Positions 44,665-53,012 of a stretch of DNA of 64,000 nucleotides are shown here, one piece after another (the stretch's first letter is position 1; each line of letters begins with the position of its first letter). The notes below the pieces were generated by a model. It made no database searches. It was not told where the DNA came from and worked only from the letters and a program-made list of their open reading frames with translations. A program made the translations under genes and the position numbers. Origin of the DNA: Candidatus Dormiibacterota bacterium (lineage in GTDB: Bacteria; Acidobacteriota; Polarisedimenticolia; Gp22-AA2); the NCBI GenBank assembly GCA_035635555.1, contig DASQAT010000026.1, positions 62,001 through 126,000 of the forward strand, read 5' to 3'.

Positions 44665-46404
44665 TCAGCGCCCGGAGTGTGAGGGAGAGGATTTCAGCCA
44701 GATTTGAAAGGGTCCGTCATCCTCGGAGTTGTTGCGTACCTCGCGGTCCAGACGGGCGAAGACGGATTCGATGCCGTGCACCGGCTCCCGGATGGATGAG
44801 AGCCGCAGATAGGGGGTGCCTTCGACATCCCCCAGCCCCTCGAACTTCCGGCACGAGGAGATCTCGGACGACAGGTCGGGAGAGACACCGAGCAGCCATG
44901 CCGCGAAGTTCGACCACCCACCCGGGTCGCCGTACCCGTCCAGGCCTCCCAGCGAATAGTCAGGCCTGACCTGGGAAAGGTCCGCCGCGATGCACTCCTC
45001 CGCGTCCAGTCGATAGCGGTCGGGGAGAGCCAGGCCCCGGTAGAAATAGAACAGGGGCATCGCCGTCTCCATGACCCGCTCCCTTCCGTAGTAGTAGCGC
45101 AGGTTCTGGAGGACCGAGATGTCTCCTACGACCAGACATCCGGGTGGTAGTCTGGCCGCCAGCGTCGAGGCCGCCGCGAAGGCCGGCCCGCGGTCGTGGT
45201 GGTACGGCAGGATCGTCCCGGCTCCGTTGACGAGTCCGAGCAGTACCAGGGTGGAGCAGCCGGCGGCCCGGACGACCGCGAGGCCGCGGCGGCCACCCTC
45301 GTCTGCGTACGGCAGGAGATCCTTGACGGCAAGAGCGACGAGAAGGATCAGGGGGAAGAGGGTCACGATGAAGAACTCCTTCTCGCCCGGAAACCACCAG
45401 AGAAAGAAGGCATAGAAGACCAGAAGCCAGATCAGGAGGAAGCGCCGCTCCGCGGCGAGCTCCACGCTTCTCCACGATCGGACGGCGTGCCACACGACGA
45501 GTCCCGCAAGCGCCATCGCGAATGCCGGAATGACGAGGAGGTGCAAGGACCAGGGGAAGGTAACGACATCCCGAATCTGGCTGTGGATCATCCTGCCCAC
45601 ACCAAGAACAGAGACATTCCGCGCGGTTCCCCAGCCGGGGTTGGGCAGGAACGCGTAGGCAAGACAGAAGCGCACGAAGCGAGCCGGGGCCGAGTCCGGA
45701 CCGGCTGTGGAAAGTTGCGGGAGGATCCCCTCGCCGTCCGCATAAAGGAAGGCCAGGAGATAGGCGACGATCACCAGGACACCGGCGAGACCCAGGACCC
45801 AGAGCCTCTTTCCGTCCCGTAGTTTTCCTCCTCCGGCGAGCCAGTACGCCAGCGGAACGCTGATGAGAACACAGGACTGGTGGTAGAGGATGCAGACCGC
45901 CACGAGGAGCGCCAGGACCACGCCGATCATCGGCGTCGTGGGACGGCGGCCCCGGCGCAGGAGGAGCCACGTCAGCAGCGCCAGGCTTCCCGTGGCCGGC
46001 ACATAGGCCTCCATCTGCGTGGAGTACAGCCAGAAGCCTCGCGCCAGGAGGAGGAAAAGAGCCGCCAGGAGACCCCCGGCGGTGGACGATGTCAGGTGCT
46101 CGGCCAGCAGGAACATGGAGAGGACGGCGATCATGGCCCAGAAGACATTGTGCATCTGTCCGGCAACCACGGGATCGGCTGGCACCCCGAGAGAGCCCAT
46201 CCCTTCCCGGACCACTCGGACCATCGGCACAAAGAGAAGATGGTGGGGGTGGTAGATTCCCCGGCCGGTCTTCACCGCGATGGCATAGTCGAGGCTGTCC
46301 GCCGTCTGCTGCGACGCCCTGAGCGAGAGGAGAAGCACCGCCGTCAGCGCCGGCAGCGCCGCGAGGACGATCACCCGCCGGAAGCGGATCGGATCGCCGC
46401 TCAC
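44665..46404 (-). CDS. GT-C-like multi-spanning membrane protein (glycosyltransferase)
   Basis: A 579-residue protein with about ten to eleven hydrophobic helices in residues 10-420 and a soluble tail of 150 residues. The first outer loop reads QTADSLDYAIAV with acidic residues in the catalytic position, then HPHHLLFVPMVRV, as in several GT39-like proteins. QMEAYVPA is another loop motif of the group. GTG 46404 overlaps the stop of the DegT-like gene (GTGA); a longer reading frame upstream exists but overlaps that gene and is not hydrophobic. It is the last gene of a four-gene minus operon. Donor and acceptor unknown. Confidence 0.7.
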   Translation of the reverse strand: MSGDPIRFRRVIVLAALPALTAVLLLSLRASQQTADSLDYAIAVKTGRGIYHPHHLLFVPMVRVVREGMGSLGVPADPVVAGQMHNVFWAMIAVLSMFLLAEHLTSSTAGGLLAALFLLLARGFWLYSTQMEAYVPATGSLALLTWLLLRRGRRPTTPMIGVVLALLVAVCILYHQSCVLISVPLAYWLAGGGKLRDGKRLWVLGLAGVLVIVAYLLAFLYADGEGILPQLSTAGPDSAPARFVRFCLAYAFLPNPGWGTARNVSVLGVGRMIHSQIRDVVTFPWSLHLLVIPAFAMALAGLVVWHAVRSWRSVELAAERRFLLIWLLVFYAFFLWWFPGEKEFFIVTLFPLILLVALAVKDLLPYADEGGRRGLAVVRAAGCSTLVLLGLVNGAGTILPYHHDRGPAFAAASTLAARLPPGCLVVGDISVLQNLRYYYGRERVMETAMPLFYFYRGLALPDRYRLDAEECIAADLSQVRPDYSLGGLDGYGDPGGWSNFAAWLLGVSPDLSSEISSCRKFEGLGDVEGTPYLRLSSIREPVHGIESVFARLDREVRNNSEDDGPFQIWLKSSPSHSGR

Positions 46405-47594
46405 GACGATGCGCGCGATTCCACGGGCGGGGAGAGGATGCCGGGAGACGCTTTCAGGATGGCCAGGAACCGGTCCGCCCGAAGCGGATCCACGGGCAGG
46501 ACGTCCCGGCTCCACGCCAGCGCGGCATCGGTCGACGGGATGCGCTCCGCCAGCGCCGGTGCGGCGTAGAGGTCGAGAGCAGGATCGTAGACATAGTCCA
46601 GATGGAGTCCTCGGCGGGCGAAATGGCCGAGCACCTGTTCCCTCTGCCGCACGAAGAGAGGCACGCGGAACAGGGCGATGTCCGGTGCGACCCGCAGGGA
46701 CGATGGGGTGAGTCCCAGCGAGAGAAGCTTGCGCGCGCCCTCAAGCCGCCGGCGCCTGTTGTCCTCGAACGATTTCAGCCGGGACAGCGTCTTGGTGATT
46801 TCCCGTGAGAGCGGCTCGGTCCTGTAGCCGGGGTTGTCCACGCGGACCCAGCGGTCGAAGCGATCCAGCCCACCCCCTTCGTCCCGGGCCCGGAGCACCT
46901 GGGCGAGATCGTAAGGCATCCGGTGCCCCTCGCGCTCCTGTCGAGGGGAACGAAACTTTCGGACGAGGGCAGCCAGGGGGCGGCGGGTGGCCGTTCGATC
47001 GGTCGCGTCCCTGACGAGCAGGCGGACGCCGTCCCGCGCCCTCCGGCCGGCGCTCCGCCGGTGAATCTCGGACTCCGCCCGGCGGGCCAGCGGACCCTTC
47101 CTGTCTCCCTCCGTGAAGCACAGAACACCCCCGACTCCATCGACGTGTTTCGTGAAGCTGAAGGCGGCCACGGGCGAAATCTGACCGATGCGACGGTCCC
47201 CGAAGCGGGTGTCGAGCGCCTGACAGGCGTCCTCGATGAGCAGAATGCCGTGGCGCCGGCATCTCTCGTCCAGGAGGTCCATCCGATCGGGGATTCCGTA
47301 CAGATTCGTGGTCATCACCGCCTTCAGGCTCGACCAGGTGACGTCCTCCACCGCCGAGGGATCCAGGTTGCCCGTCGCGGGGTCGAGGGGACCCAGCACC
47401 GGCACGAGGCCGGCCGCCAGGACCGTGAAGAAGACCACGTCGTCGTTGACGGGAGAGATCAGGATGCGATCCCCGGGGCTCAGCCACTCGCGGAACGCGA
47501 GGTAGAGCGCGAGACGACCCGACGGGACGTACAGCGCCTCCCGGTCATAACGGTCGCGGAAGAACTCCTCGATTCCACGGGCAGGGAACCTCAT
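46401..47594 (-). CDS. DegT/DnrJ/EryC1-like PLP-dependent protein
   Basis: A 397-residue protein. The N-terminal 160 residues follow the DegT/ArnB aminotransferase pattern: VPSGRLALYLAF (phosphate-binding loop region), NLYGIPDRMD, LLIEDACQAL with D122 for the pyridine nitrogen, and SFTKHVDG with K149 as the PLP lysine. After about residue 170 the sequence is Arg-rich and departs from the classic family, so the acceptor-binding half is divergent. Amino-sugar formation from a keto-sugar is the usual job, but this member could do something else. ATG 47594 overlaps the GNAT gene stop (ATGA). Neighbours: FemAB-like GNAT upstream, GT-C protein downstream. Confidence 0.75.
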   Translation of the reverse strand: MRFPARGIEEFFRDRYDREALYVPSGRLALYLAFREWLSPGDRILISPVNDDVVFFTVLAAGLVPVLGPLDPATGNLDPSAVEDVTWSSLKAVMTTNLYGIPDRMDLLDERCRRHGILLIEDACQALDTRFGDRRIGQISPVAAFSFTKHVDGVGGVLCFTEGDRKGPLARRAESEIHRRSAGRRARDGVRLLVRDATDRTATRRPLAALVRKFRSPRQEREGHRMPYDLAQVLRARDEGGGLDRFDRWVRVDNPGYRTEPLSREITKTLSRLKSFEDNRRRRLEGARKLLSLGLTPSSLRVAPDIALFRVPLFVRQREQVLGHFARRGLHLDYVYDPALDLYAAPALAERIPSTDAALAWSRDVLPVDPLRADRFLAILKASPGILSPPVESRASS

Positions 47595-48796
47595 CGAGCG
47601 GTATCCTCCGACGCCGCGGCGAGCTCGCGAGCCTTGCGCGCCTGTCGTCGGATCCTCCACCGATCCCGGGCTTCCACGAGTCGTTCGGGGAGATGCCCCC
47701 GAACCCAGAGTCTGGCGTCCCGGAGCCTCGCGGTGCTCAGGTAGGCGAACCCCCCCGCCGGGCCCCGGGCCCCGATCCGCGCGCGCTGGACGTAGTGCGG
47801 GGTGGTCCCCCAGCGGATCTTGTATTCTTCCACGCCGCCCAGAAAATCGTAGGACGCGAGGCCTTCGGCGATGCTCTCGCGGATGGCCATTCCGCGAAGC
47901 ACGACTCCCACCCCGCCCACACCCGGGGGACTGAAATCGCGATCGAAGGCCTCCTGGAGAGAATGCAGAACGCCGCGGAACGCGAAGCCGAATTGCGCCG
48001 CCCGGATCACTCCGTCCACCTCGAGATGGTAGAAGCGCAGCCAGCCGCGACGCAGAAACCCCTGGGCGACCTCCCTGTAAAACGCCCGCTTGCGCGGATT
48101 GTAGAAGTTGCCGGAGTGCCCCTCCGCTTCCCACCTTCCCTGGTGCATCACGAAGAACCGCTCCAGGTGTCCGTCCAGCTCTTCCGGCAGCGTGGTTCGC
48201 AGCATCCTCACCTTGAAATTCTTCACCAATTTGTTGGTCCGATAGCGGACCGTGGTCCTGAACTTGGCGGCCAGGGAGGTCAGGTAGGATTCATAGTCAC
48301 CGGGGAGCGCGATGGACGAGCACGGATGTCTCTCCCGGTGAATCCGATCGGGCGCGCCGGCACCGAGAACCTCGATCAGCCGGTCCGAGGAAGGAGGACG
48401 CTCTTTGAGCCCCTGGAGGTCGGCCAGGGCCCACTCTCCTTTCACCTCCTGCGCCAGCGCGGAGAGAAACTGCTCCTCGGCGATTTTGCGCGCGAGGATC
48501 CCCAGGTATTCCGAGCCAACCCCCTCGTCCCCGAGGAAGGCGAGGACACGGGGACCCGAAAGCACGCCGGGCCCCAGGCGTCGACGATAGAACGGAGCCA
48601 GACCGACCAGGGCCCCTGTTTCGTCGCGCGCCGTGACAAGATGCGCCTCGCGTCCGGCACCGTAGTGCCTTGTCCAGGCGATGATCCATTCGGGACTCAA
48701 GAACACCTCGGGCTCCGATGCCTCGTCCAGCAGACGGCTCCACTCGGGGAGGAGGCGCCCCGGCCACTCCGCCGGGGGAACCCTCTCGAGGATCAA
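47591..48796 (-). CDS. FemAB/Acetyltransf_6-type GNAT acyltransferase
   Basis: A 401-residue protein with tandem GNAT-like folds. FLSPEWIIAWTRHYG near the N-terminus and FFVMHQGRWEAEGHSGNF in the second half are the marks of the GNAT group called Acetyltransf_6 (BioF2-like), found in polysaccharide loci. YDFLGGVEEYKIRWG is the conserved C-terminal block. It probably acylates an amino sugar, a good partner for the DegT-like gene that follows. The start is TTG 48796, which overlaps the stop of the deacetylase gene (TTGA). The frame is open 147 bases further upstream, but that part reads as Arg-rich non-protein and overlaps the deacetylase. Confidence 0.8.
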   Translation of the reverse strand: MILERVPPAEWPGRLLPEWSRLLDEASEPEVFLSPEWIIAWTRHYGAGREAHLVTARDETGALVGLAPFYRRRLGPGVLSGPRVLAFLGDEGVGSEYLGILARKIAEEQFLSALAQEVKGEWALADLQGLKERPPSSDRLIEVLGAGAPDRIHRERHPCSSIALPGDYESYLTSLAAKFRTTVRYRTNKLVKNFKVRMLRTTLPEELDGHLERFFVMHQGRWEAEGHSGNFYNPRKRAFYREVAQGFLRRGWLRFYHLEVDGVIRAAQFGFAFRGVLHSLQEAFDRDFSPPGVGGVGVVLRGMAIRESIAEGLASYDFLGGVEEYKIRWGTTPHYVQRARIGARGPAGGFAYLSTARLRDARLWVRGHLPERLVEARDRWRIRRQARKARELAAASEDTAR

Positions 48797-49968
48797 GGTG
48801 TGGACCTCGCCTCGCGGGCGCGCAGGTAGGAGATCCGTCGATCCACAGGTCGAGCGAGATCGCCTGTACGATTCCGGTCGGCCCAGGCGCGTGAGAGGAG
48901 CTCGAACGACGCCAGGAAGGCGGGCACGTTTCCCGGGAGACAACGACGCAGAGCCAGGCGATCATCACCGCGGCGCACCATCCCCGGCTCCGTGGTTACG
49001 GCGCAGCGGTAGCCGGCCTCGGCGACCAGCCTGCACGTGGCGTCGCTGAGATCGGGGAAGCGACCATTGGGGTAAGCGAAATCCAGGACGGGCCGGCCCA
49101 GCATGGTCTCGAGATCCTTGCGGGACCCGTCGATTTCCGCAGTCGCGCGTTCGGGGTCCAGCGCGGAAAGGATGGGGTGGGTTCTGGAATGGGCGCCGAT
49201 GGTGAAGGGGTGCTGGATCATGCGGCGGAGTTGCTCGGGCCCGACCACCCGTTCCTCTTCGGGCGGGCGGATGTGCCCACCCGCCTCATCCGCCAGACGG
49301 TCGAGAATCTGCTGGCGTCTGCCCTCCTGAGTCTTGAGGGCTTCCTTGATCGTGAAGTAGGCGGTATAGCGGCCCGCCTCGTCCTCCGTGGGCAACCGGG
49401 GCCAGAGGCCGGGGAGTTCCGGGATCGCCGCCCCCCGCCAGCGACGCACCAGCTCCCGGAGCGACGCAACCCAGAGATCCCGGGATGAGCCCACCAGGGC
49501 GCTGGGCATGAAGAAGGTGGCCGGAAAGTTGAGCTCTTGGAGCATCGGTATGGCGAACGTCACGTTGTTCGTGAGTCCATCGTCGAACGTCACCGCGAAA
49601 GCGGCAGCCGGCGGCGACTCGCCACGCGAAACCGGGAGGGCGATCTCCTCCAGCGCAACCTGGCGGAGGTGCCGTCTCAGGTAGCGGAGCAGATCGCGGA
49701 CATTGGAGATGGCGTGACCCGCGGAGAAATACCCCGGGTCCGCGTCCGTGGTTCCGTGGAATCCCAGGATCAGACAGGCGTGTCCGGACTCGAGCGTTCG
49801 GCGCAGCAGCGGGCCGGTCAGGCCGGCGTAATAGAAAACGGCGGCCGTGGCATACTTGAACAGACGTTTGATCAGCGCCGGAAGGCGCCTGCGCGGGGAA
49901 GTCTCCCGCAGGTGCGTTCGCAGGTCCTGTCGGAGAGACTGCCATGCCTTGCCCAAGGAACCACGCAC
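48793..49968 (-). CDS. NodB-type polysaccharide deacetylase
   Basis: A 391-residue protein. LILGFHGTT precedes motif 1 AVTFDDGLTNN, with its two metal/catalytic aspartates; motif 2 is IGAHSRTHP and motif 3 FAYPNGRFPD. An 85-residue helical insertion sits between motifs 1 and 2, longer than in short NodB proteins. A hydrophobic patch near residues 38-55 may anchor it. It is the first gene of the minus operon to 44665. GTG 49968 is the outermost start; no ATG lies before the domain, so the exact start is uncertain. Confidence 0.85.
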   Translation of the reverse strand: MRGSLGKAWQSLRQDLRTHLRETSPRRRLPALIKRLFKYATAAVFYYAGLTGPLLRRTLESGHACLILGFHGTTDADPGYFSAGHAISNVRDLLRYLRRHLRQVALEEIALPVSRGESPPAAAFAVTFDDGLTNNVTFAIPMLQELNFPATFFMPSALVGSSRDLWVASLRELVRRWRGAAIPELPGLWPRLPTEDEAGRYTAYFTIKEALKTQEGRRQQILDRLADEAGGHIRPPEEERVVGPEQLRRMIQHPFTIGAHSRTHPILSALDPERATAEIDGSRKDLETMLGRPVLDFAYPNGRFPDLSDATCRLVAEAGYRCAVTTEPGMVRRGDDRLALRRCLPGNVPAFLASFELLSRAWADRNRTGDLARPVDRRISYLRAREARSTP

Positions 49969-49997
49969 CGGTTCAATCCGGTCTTTTCATGGAGTCT

Positions 49998-50011
49998 GGC
50001 GCGAGAGCGCC
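49998..50011. promoter_or_regulatory. Short inverted repeat between divergent deacetylase and sulfatase-like genes
   Basis: GGCGC-GAGA-GCGCC is a perfect 5-bp stem with a 4-base loop in the 94-base divergent gap 49969-50062. It could be an operator or part of a leader. No convincing -35/-10 pair is seen in the gap. In GC-rich DNA such short stems arise by chance. Confidence 0.2.
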
Positions 50012-50062
50012 TGGTGTTGTCATGGGCGAGAACTCCGATCCGCGTGCGACGGGTCTCAACTG

Positions 50063-51994
50063 ATGGATCATAATTCCCTCGGCCGGGCGAAGCAATGGCT
50101 AAGGGCGTCTCTGGCCGCGTCTTCATCGCGGCGTCTCGTCGTCGTCCTGGGGGAGGGAGCCGCGATCGGGCTCTTCATCGGGAGCGTCCTCGGCGGGTGG
50201 GAGGTGTGGCTGAACTCCGATCTGAGCCATCGGATGCTCTGGCTGGCGACTCACCGTCTGGCGGGACCGATGGCGCGCGGCGCCGCCTGGGGCGCCCTGG
50301 CATCCGCAGCGCTCGCCATGTCGTTGGGGCTGCTGGTTCGTCGGGGGCGGCGACCCTTAAGGATCGGAATCGTCTGCCTCGGCCTCCTGTGGATCTTCGC
50401 ACTGGCCGCGCTGGCGTTCCCCTTGCGTGAGACGGTGTTCCTCCTCCACCGGTTCAGCAGTCACGGTCTGACGTGGACCGTCTTCGGGTCGATCGCCGCC
50501 GCGTCCCTTCTGCTCCTGGCCGGTCGCTCCCGGGATGCCTTGAGTCGCGCGGGGGACTCCGGCGCATTTCGGCGCGCACCCGCGGTCCTGCAAGGACTCC
50601 GGCTCGTCATCCCCGTGCTGGCGGCGGCGGCGTCCGGGATCGTGCTGGTTCTCTGGATTCTGCTGCCGCGACTGTCCGCCGCCCGGGCCTCGGGACGTCC
50701 CTCCGTCATCCTGGTATCGCTCGACACGCTTCGCGCCGACCGCCTTGGCGCTCTGCGTTCCGCGCGCCCGCGGACTCCTGTTCTCGACGGGTTCGCCACC
50801 GAGGGGATGGTCTTCGAGCAGGCGATGTCCGCCGCGCCCTGGACCCTCCCCGCACATGCTTCGCTGTTCGCGTCGCTCCTGCCGTTCGACCAGCGTCGAC
50901 ACTGGGACTACAACCGCGAGGTCCCGCTCGGCCAGACGTTGCTCGCGGAGCGGCTGAGCGAGGCCGGCTACCGGACCGCGGCGTTCACCGGGGGTGGCTA
51001 CGTCTCCGCTCAGTGCGGTTTCGGTCAAGGGTTCGAAATCTACGAGGACCACGACGAGCTAATCGAAGGCGGCCCCGAGACGATCGCGGCCGCCGCCCTG
51101 GCCTGGGTCCGCCGGGTCCGGGGCGCCCCCTTCTTCCTCTTCGTCCACACCTACGAGCCGCATTTCCCTTACGTGCACGCCGACTTCGCCAATCCCGCCG
51201 ATGCCGGCCGCCTGCCCCCCGTGGTGTCCTACAAGGAGGTCGATGCGATCCACCGCGGCGATCTCATCCTGTCCGAGGCCGAGCGCCGCTACGTCACGGA
51301 TCTCTACGACGGGGATGTGGCGCACGCCGACCGGGTGATGGGCGGCTTTCTCCTGACGCTCGAACGAGAGGGAATTCTCGACCGCGCGCTCCTGGTGGTG
51401 CTCTCCGATCATGGGGAAGAACTCTGGGACAGGGAGCCCGACCGCAGCCCGGATCACGGTCATTCGCTCTACCAGGAGCTCATTCATGTGCCCTTGCTGA
51501 TGCGCTGGCCCGGCCGGGTGCCCGCGGGGTCCCGGATCCGGACACCGGTGAGCCTGATCGACCTGGCCCCCACCCTTCTCGCGCTGACCGGACTCCCCCC
51601 CGAACCGGCTCACGAGGGGAGGAGTCTCGCGAGGACGCTGCAGACGGGCGAGGAACCGCCGCCTCGCTCGATCCTGGCCGAGGCGGTCGAATTTGGTCCG
51701 GACCGCTTCATGATCCGGAACGGAGACCTCAAAGTCGTTCTGACCCCCTACCCGAGTCGCTTCAACATCGTCCCGTTCCCGGCCCGTCCGCTCGAAGTCT
51801 TCGACCTTGCCGACGATCCTCTGGAGCGGCACGATCTCTCGGCTCACCTGACGAAGCCGGTCGCCGAGATGGTGGACGTGCTCTGGCGACGGGCGAGGAA
51901 CGTCTTGAGCGGGCAGGCACGGGAAGAAGAAACGGGTCCGGCGCTCCCGGAGGAGCTGCTGCAGCAGCTCCGTAGCCTCGGCTACCTGCATTAG
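50063..51994 (+). CDS. Membrane-anchored sulfatase-like hydrolase (alkaline phosphatase superfamily)
   Basis: A 643-residue protein with four to five N-terminal helices (to about residue 205) followed by a periplasmic sulfatase domain. ILVSLDTLRADRLG holds the metal-binding aspartate. APWTLPAHASLF is the nucleophile loop: Thr stands where true sulfatases have the Cys/Ser that becomes formylglycine, as in LtaS-type phosphoglycerol transferases. VLSDHGEELWD carries the second metal site. The enzyme may be a phosphoglycerol or phosphoethanolamine transferase rather than a sulfatase. ATG 50063 starts just before the first helix. It opens the plus operon to 56466. Confidence 0.85.
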   Translation: MDHNSLGRAKQWLRASLAASSSRRLVVVLGEGAAIGLFIGSVLGGWEVWLNSDLSHRMLWLATHRLAGPMARGAAWGALASAALAMSLGLLVRRGRRPLRIGIVCLGLLWIFALAALAFPLRETVFLLHRFSSHGLTWTVFGSIAAASLLLLAGRSRDALSRAGDSGAFRRAPAVLQGLRLVIPVLAAAASGIVLVLWILLPRLSAARASGRPSVILVSLDTLRADRLGALRSARPRTPVLDGFATEGMVFEQAMSAAPWTLPAHASLFASLLPFDQRRHWDYNREVPLGQTLLAERLSEAGYRTAAFTGGGYVSAQCGFGQGFEIYEDHDELIEGGPETIAAAALAWVRRVRGAPFFLFVHTYEPHFPYVHADFANPADAGRLPPVVSYKEVDAIHRGDLILSEAERRYVTDLYDGDVAHADRVMGGFLLTLEREGILDRALLVVLSDHGEELWDREPDRSPDHGHSLYQELIHVPLLMRWPGRVPAGSRIRTPVSLIDLAPTLLALTGLPPEPAHEGRSLARTLQTGEEPPPRSILAEAVEFGPDRFMIRNGDLKVVLTPYPSRFNIVPFPARPLEVFDLADDPLERHDLSAHLTKPVAEMVDVLWRRARNVLSGQAREEETGPALPEELLQQLRSLGYLH

Positions 51995-51997
51995 GAG
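51993..51997 (+). promoter_or_regulatory. Ribosome binding site that fixes a CTG start
   Basis: AGGAG overlaps the TAG stop of the sulfatase-like gene and lies 7 bases before CTG 52005. It is a strong Shine-Dalgarno sequence at standard spacing, with no ATG, GTG or TTG in the right frame after it for 189 bases. Confidence 0.6.
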
Positions 51998-52004
51998 AAC
52001 GCCC

Positions 52005-53012
52005 CTGCTCCAGAGAATCGGTACCCCCCTCCTTCTCATCGCCGTTTCCTCTTTCCTCGCACTGTCGCTGTGTGAGGTCGGATTACGGCTGTTCCGGCCG
52101 GTCCAGTACCTCAAGCCCCCGACTCCGATCCCGCCGGACAAGCAGAGAGAGTCGCTCTACCGCCCTTCACTGGTCCCAGGGCTCAGCTACGAGATGGTTC
52201 CGGGACGCAACGGTTCATTCGAGGGGATGTCGGTTCGAACCAACAGTCTCGGCATGCGCGGTGCGGAGCCGTCCGCTGCCGACCCGTCGCTCGTACGAGT
52301 GGCCGTGGTGGGGGACTCCTTCACCTTCGGCTTCGGGGTTCCTGAAGAGCAGACATACCCCAGCGTGCTGGCCGGAATCCTGAACCGGTCGCCGGCCGGC
52401 CGGCAGCGCCGCTTCGAGGTGCTGAACCTGGGGGTGGTCGGTTACAACACACAGGATGAGGCCGTGGTCGTGGAGCGCAGGGCCCTCGCTCTCGATCCTC
52501 GCCTGGTCATCGTAGGATATGTCCTGAATGATCCTGAAATCGATCCCCGCCCGTCGCTCCACAAGTACTTCGATCCTCCCGTCTGGTGGAGACGCTCCCA
52601 TGTCCTTCGGCTCCTCCATCTGGGATGGAACTGGCTGGACGTCTGGCGGTACGGGGGAGGGGACTACATCCGTTATCTGCACGCCCCCGACCGCGAGAAG
52701 TGGCGCAGCGTCGTGACCGCATTCGGGAAGATCGGCGCTCTCACGCGGGAACGCAGTGCGCGGGTCGTGGTCGTCATCTTCCCGATCCTCCAGGTGGACG
52801 GGTGGACCGGCTATCCTTACGCCGACCTGCATCTTCAAGTGATGGAGGCCGCGCGGAAAGAAGGATTCGAGGTCGTGGATCTCTTGCCGGTCTTCATGCG
52901 CTACCCTCCCTCCGAACTCAGGCTGTCGGTGGAAGACGCCCATCCGAATGCGCACGGCCACGAGCTGGCGGCTCAGGCCATCGCCGACGCATCCCTGCCC
53001 CTCTTCAAGTGA
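52005..53012 (+). CDS. Membrane-anchored SGNH/GDSL-like protein, probable CTG start
   Basis: The 335-residue reading starts with a signal-anchor helix (LLLIAVSSFLALSL, about residues 9-22), a linker, then the SGNH domain: VAVVGDSFTFGFG with the nucleophile serine, GVVGYNTQDE, GYVLNDPE, and the final EDAHPNAHGHE with Asp and His. The first ATG in this frame (52194) would cut off the membrane helix and linker that the sister protein at 27967 has. The open frame 52005-52193 encodes them and begins 7 bases after AGGAG, so CTG 52005 is the best start. It follows the sulfatase-like gene by 10 bases and overlaps the next gene by four (GTGA). Confidence 0.75.
   Translation: MLQRIGTPLLLIAVSSFLALSLCEVGLRLFRPVQYLKPPTPIPPDKQRESLYRPSLVPGLSYEMVPGRNGSFEGMSVRTNSLGMRGAEPSAADPSLVRVAVVGDSFTFGFGVPEEQTYPSVLAGILNRSPAGRQRRFEVLNLGVVGYNTQDEAVVVERRALALDPRLVIVGYVLNDPEIDPRPSLHKYFDPPVWWRRSHVLRLLHLGWNWLDVWRYGGGDYIRYLHAPDREKWRSVVTAFGKIGALTRERSARVVVVIFPILQVDGWTGYPYADLHLQVMEAARKEGFEVVDLLPVFMRYPPSELRLSVEDAHPNAHGHELAAQAIADASLPLFK

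Noticed and set aside
44642-44676. Imperfect hairpin (TCCTGGGCG/CGCCCGGA) at the convergent GT2/GT-C junction as a bidirectional terminator
   Set aside because: No T-run on either strand, and the stem has a bulge; could be chance in GC-rich DNA.
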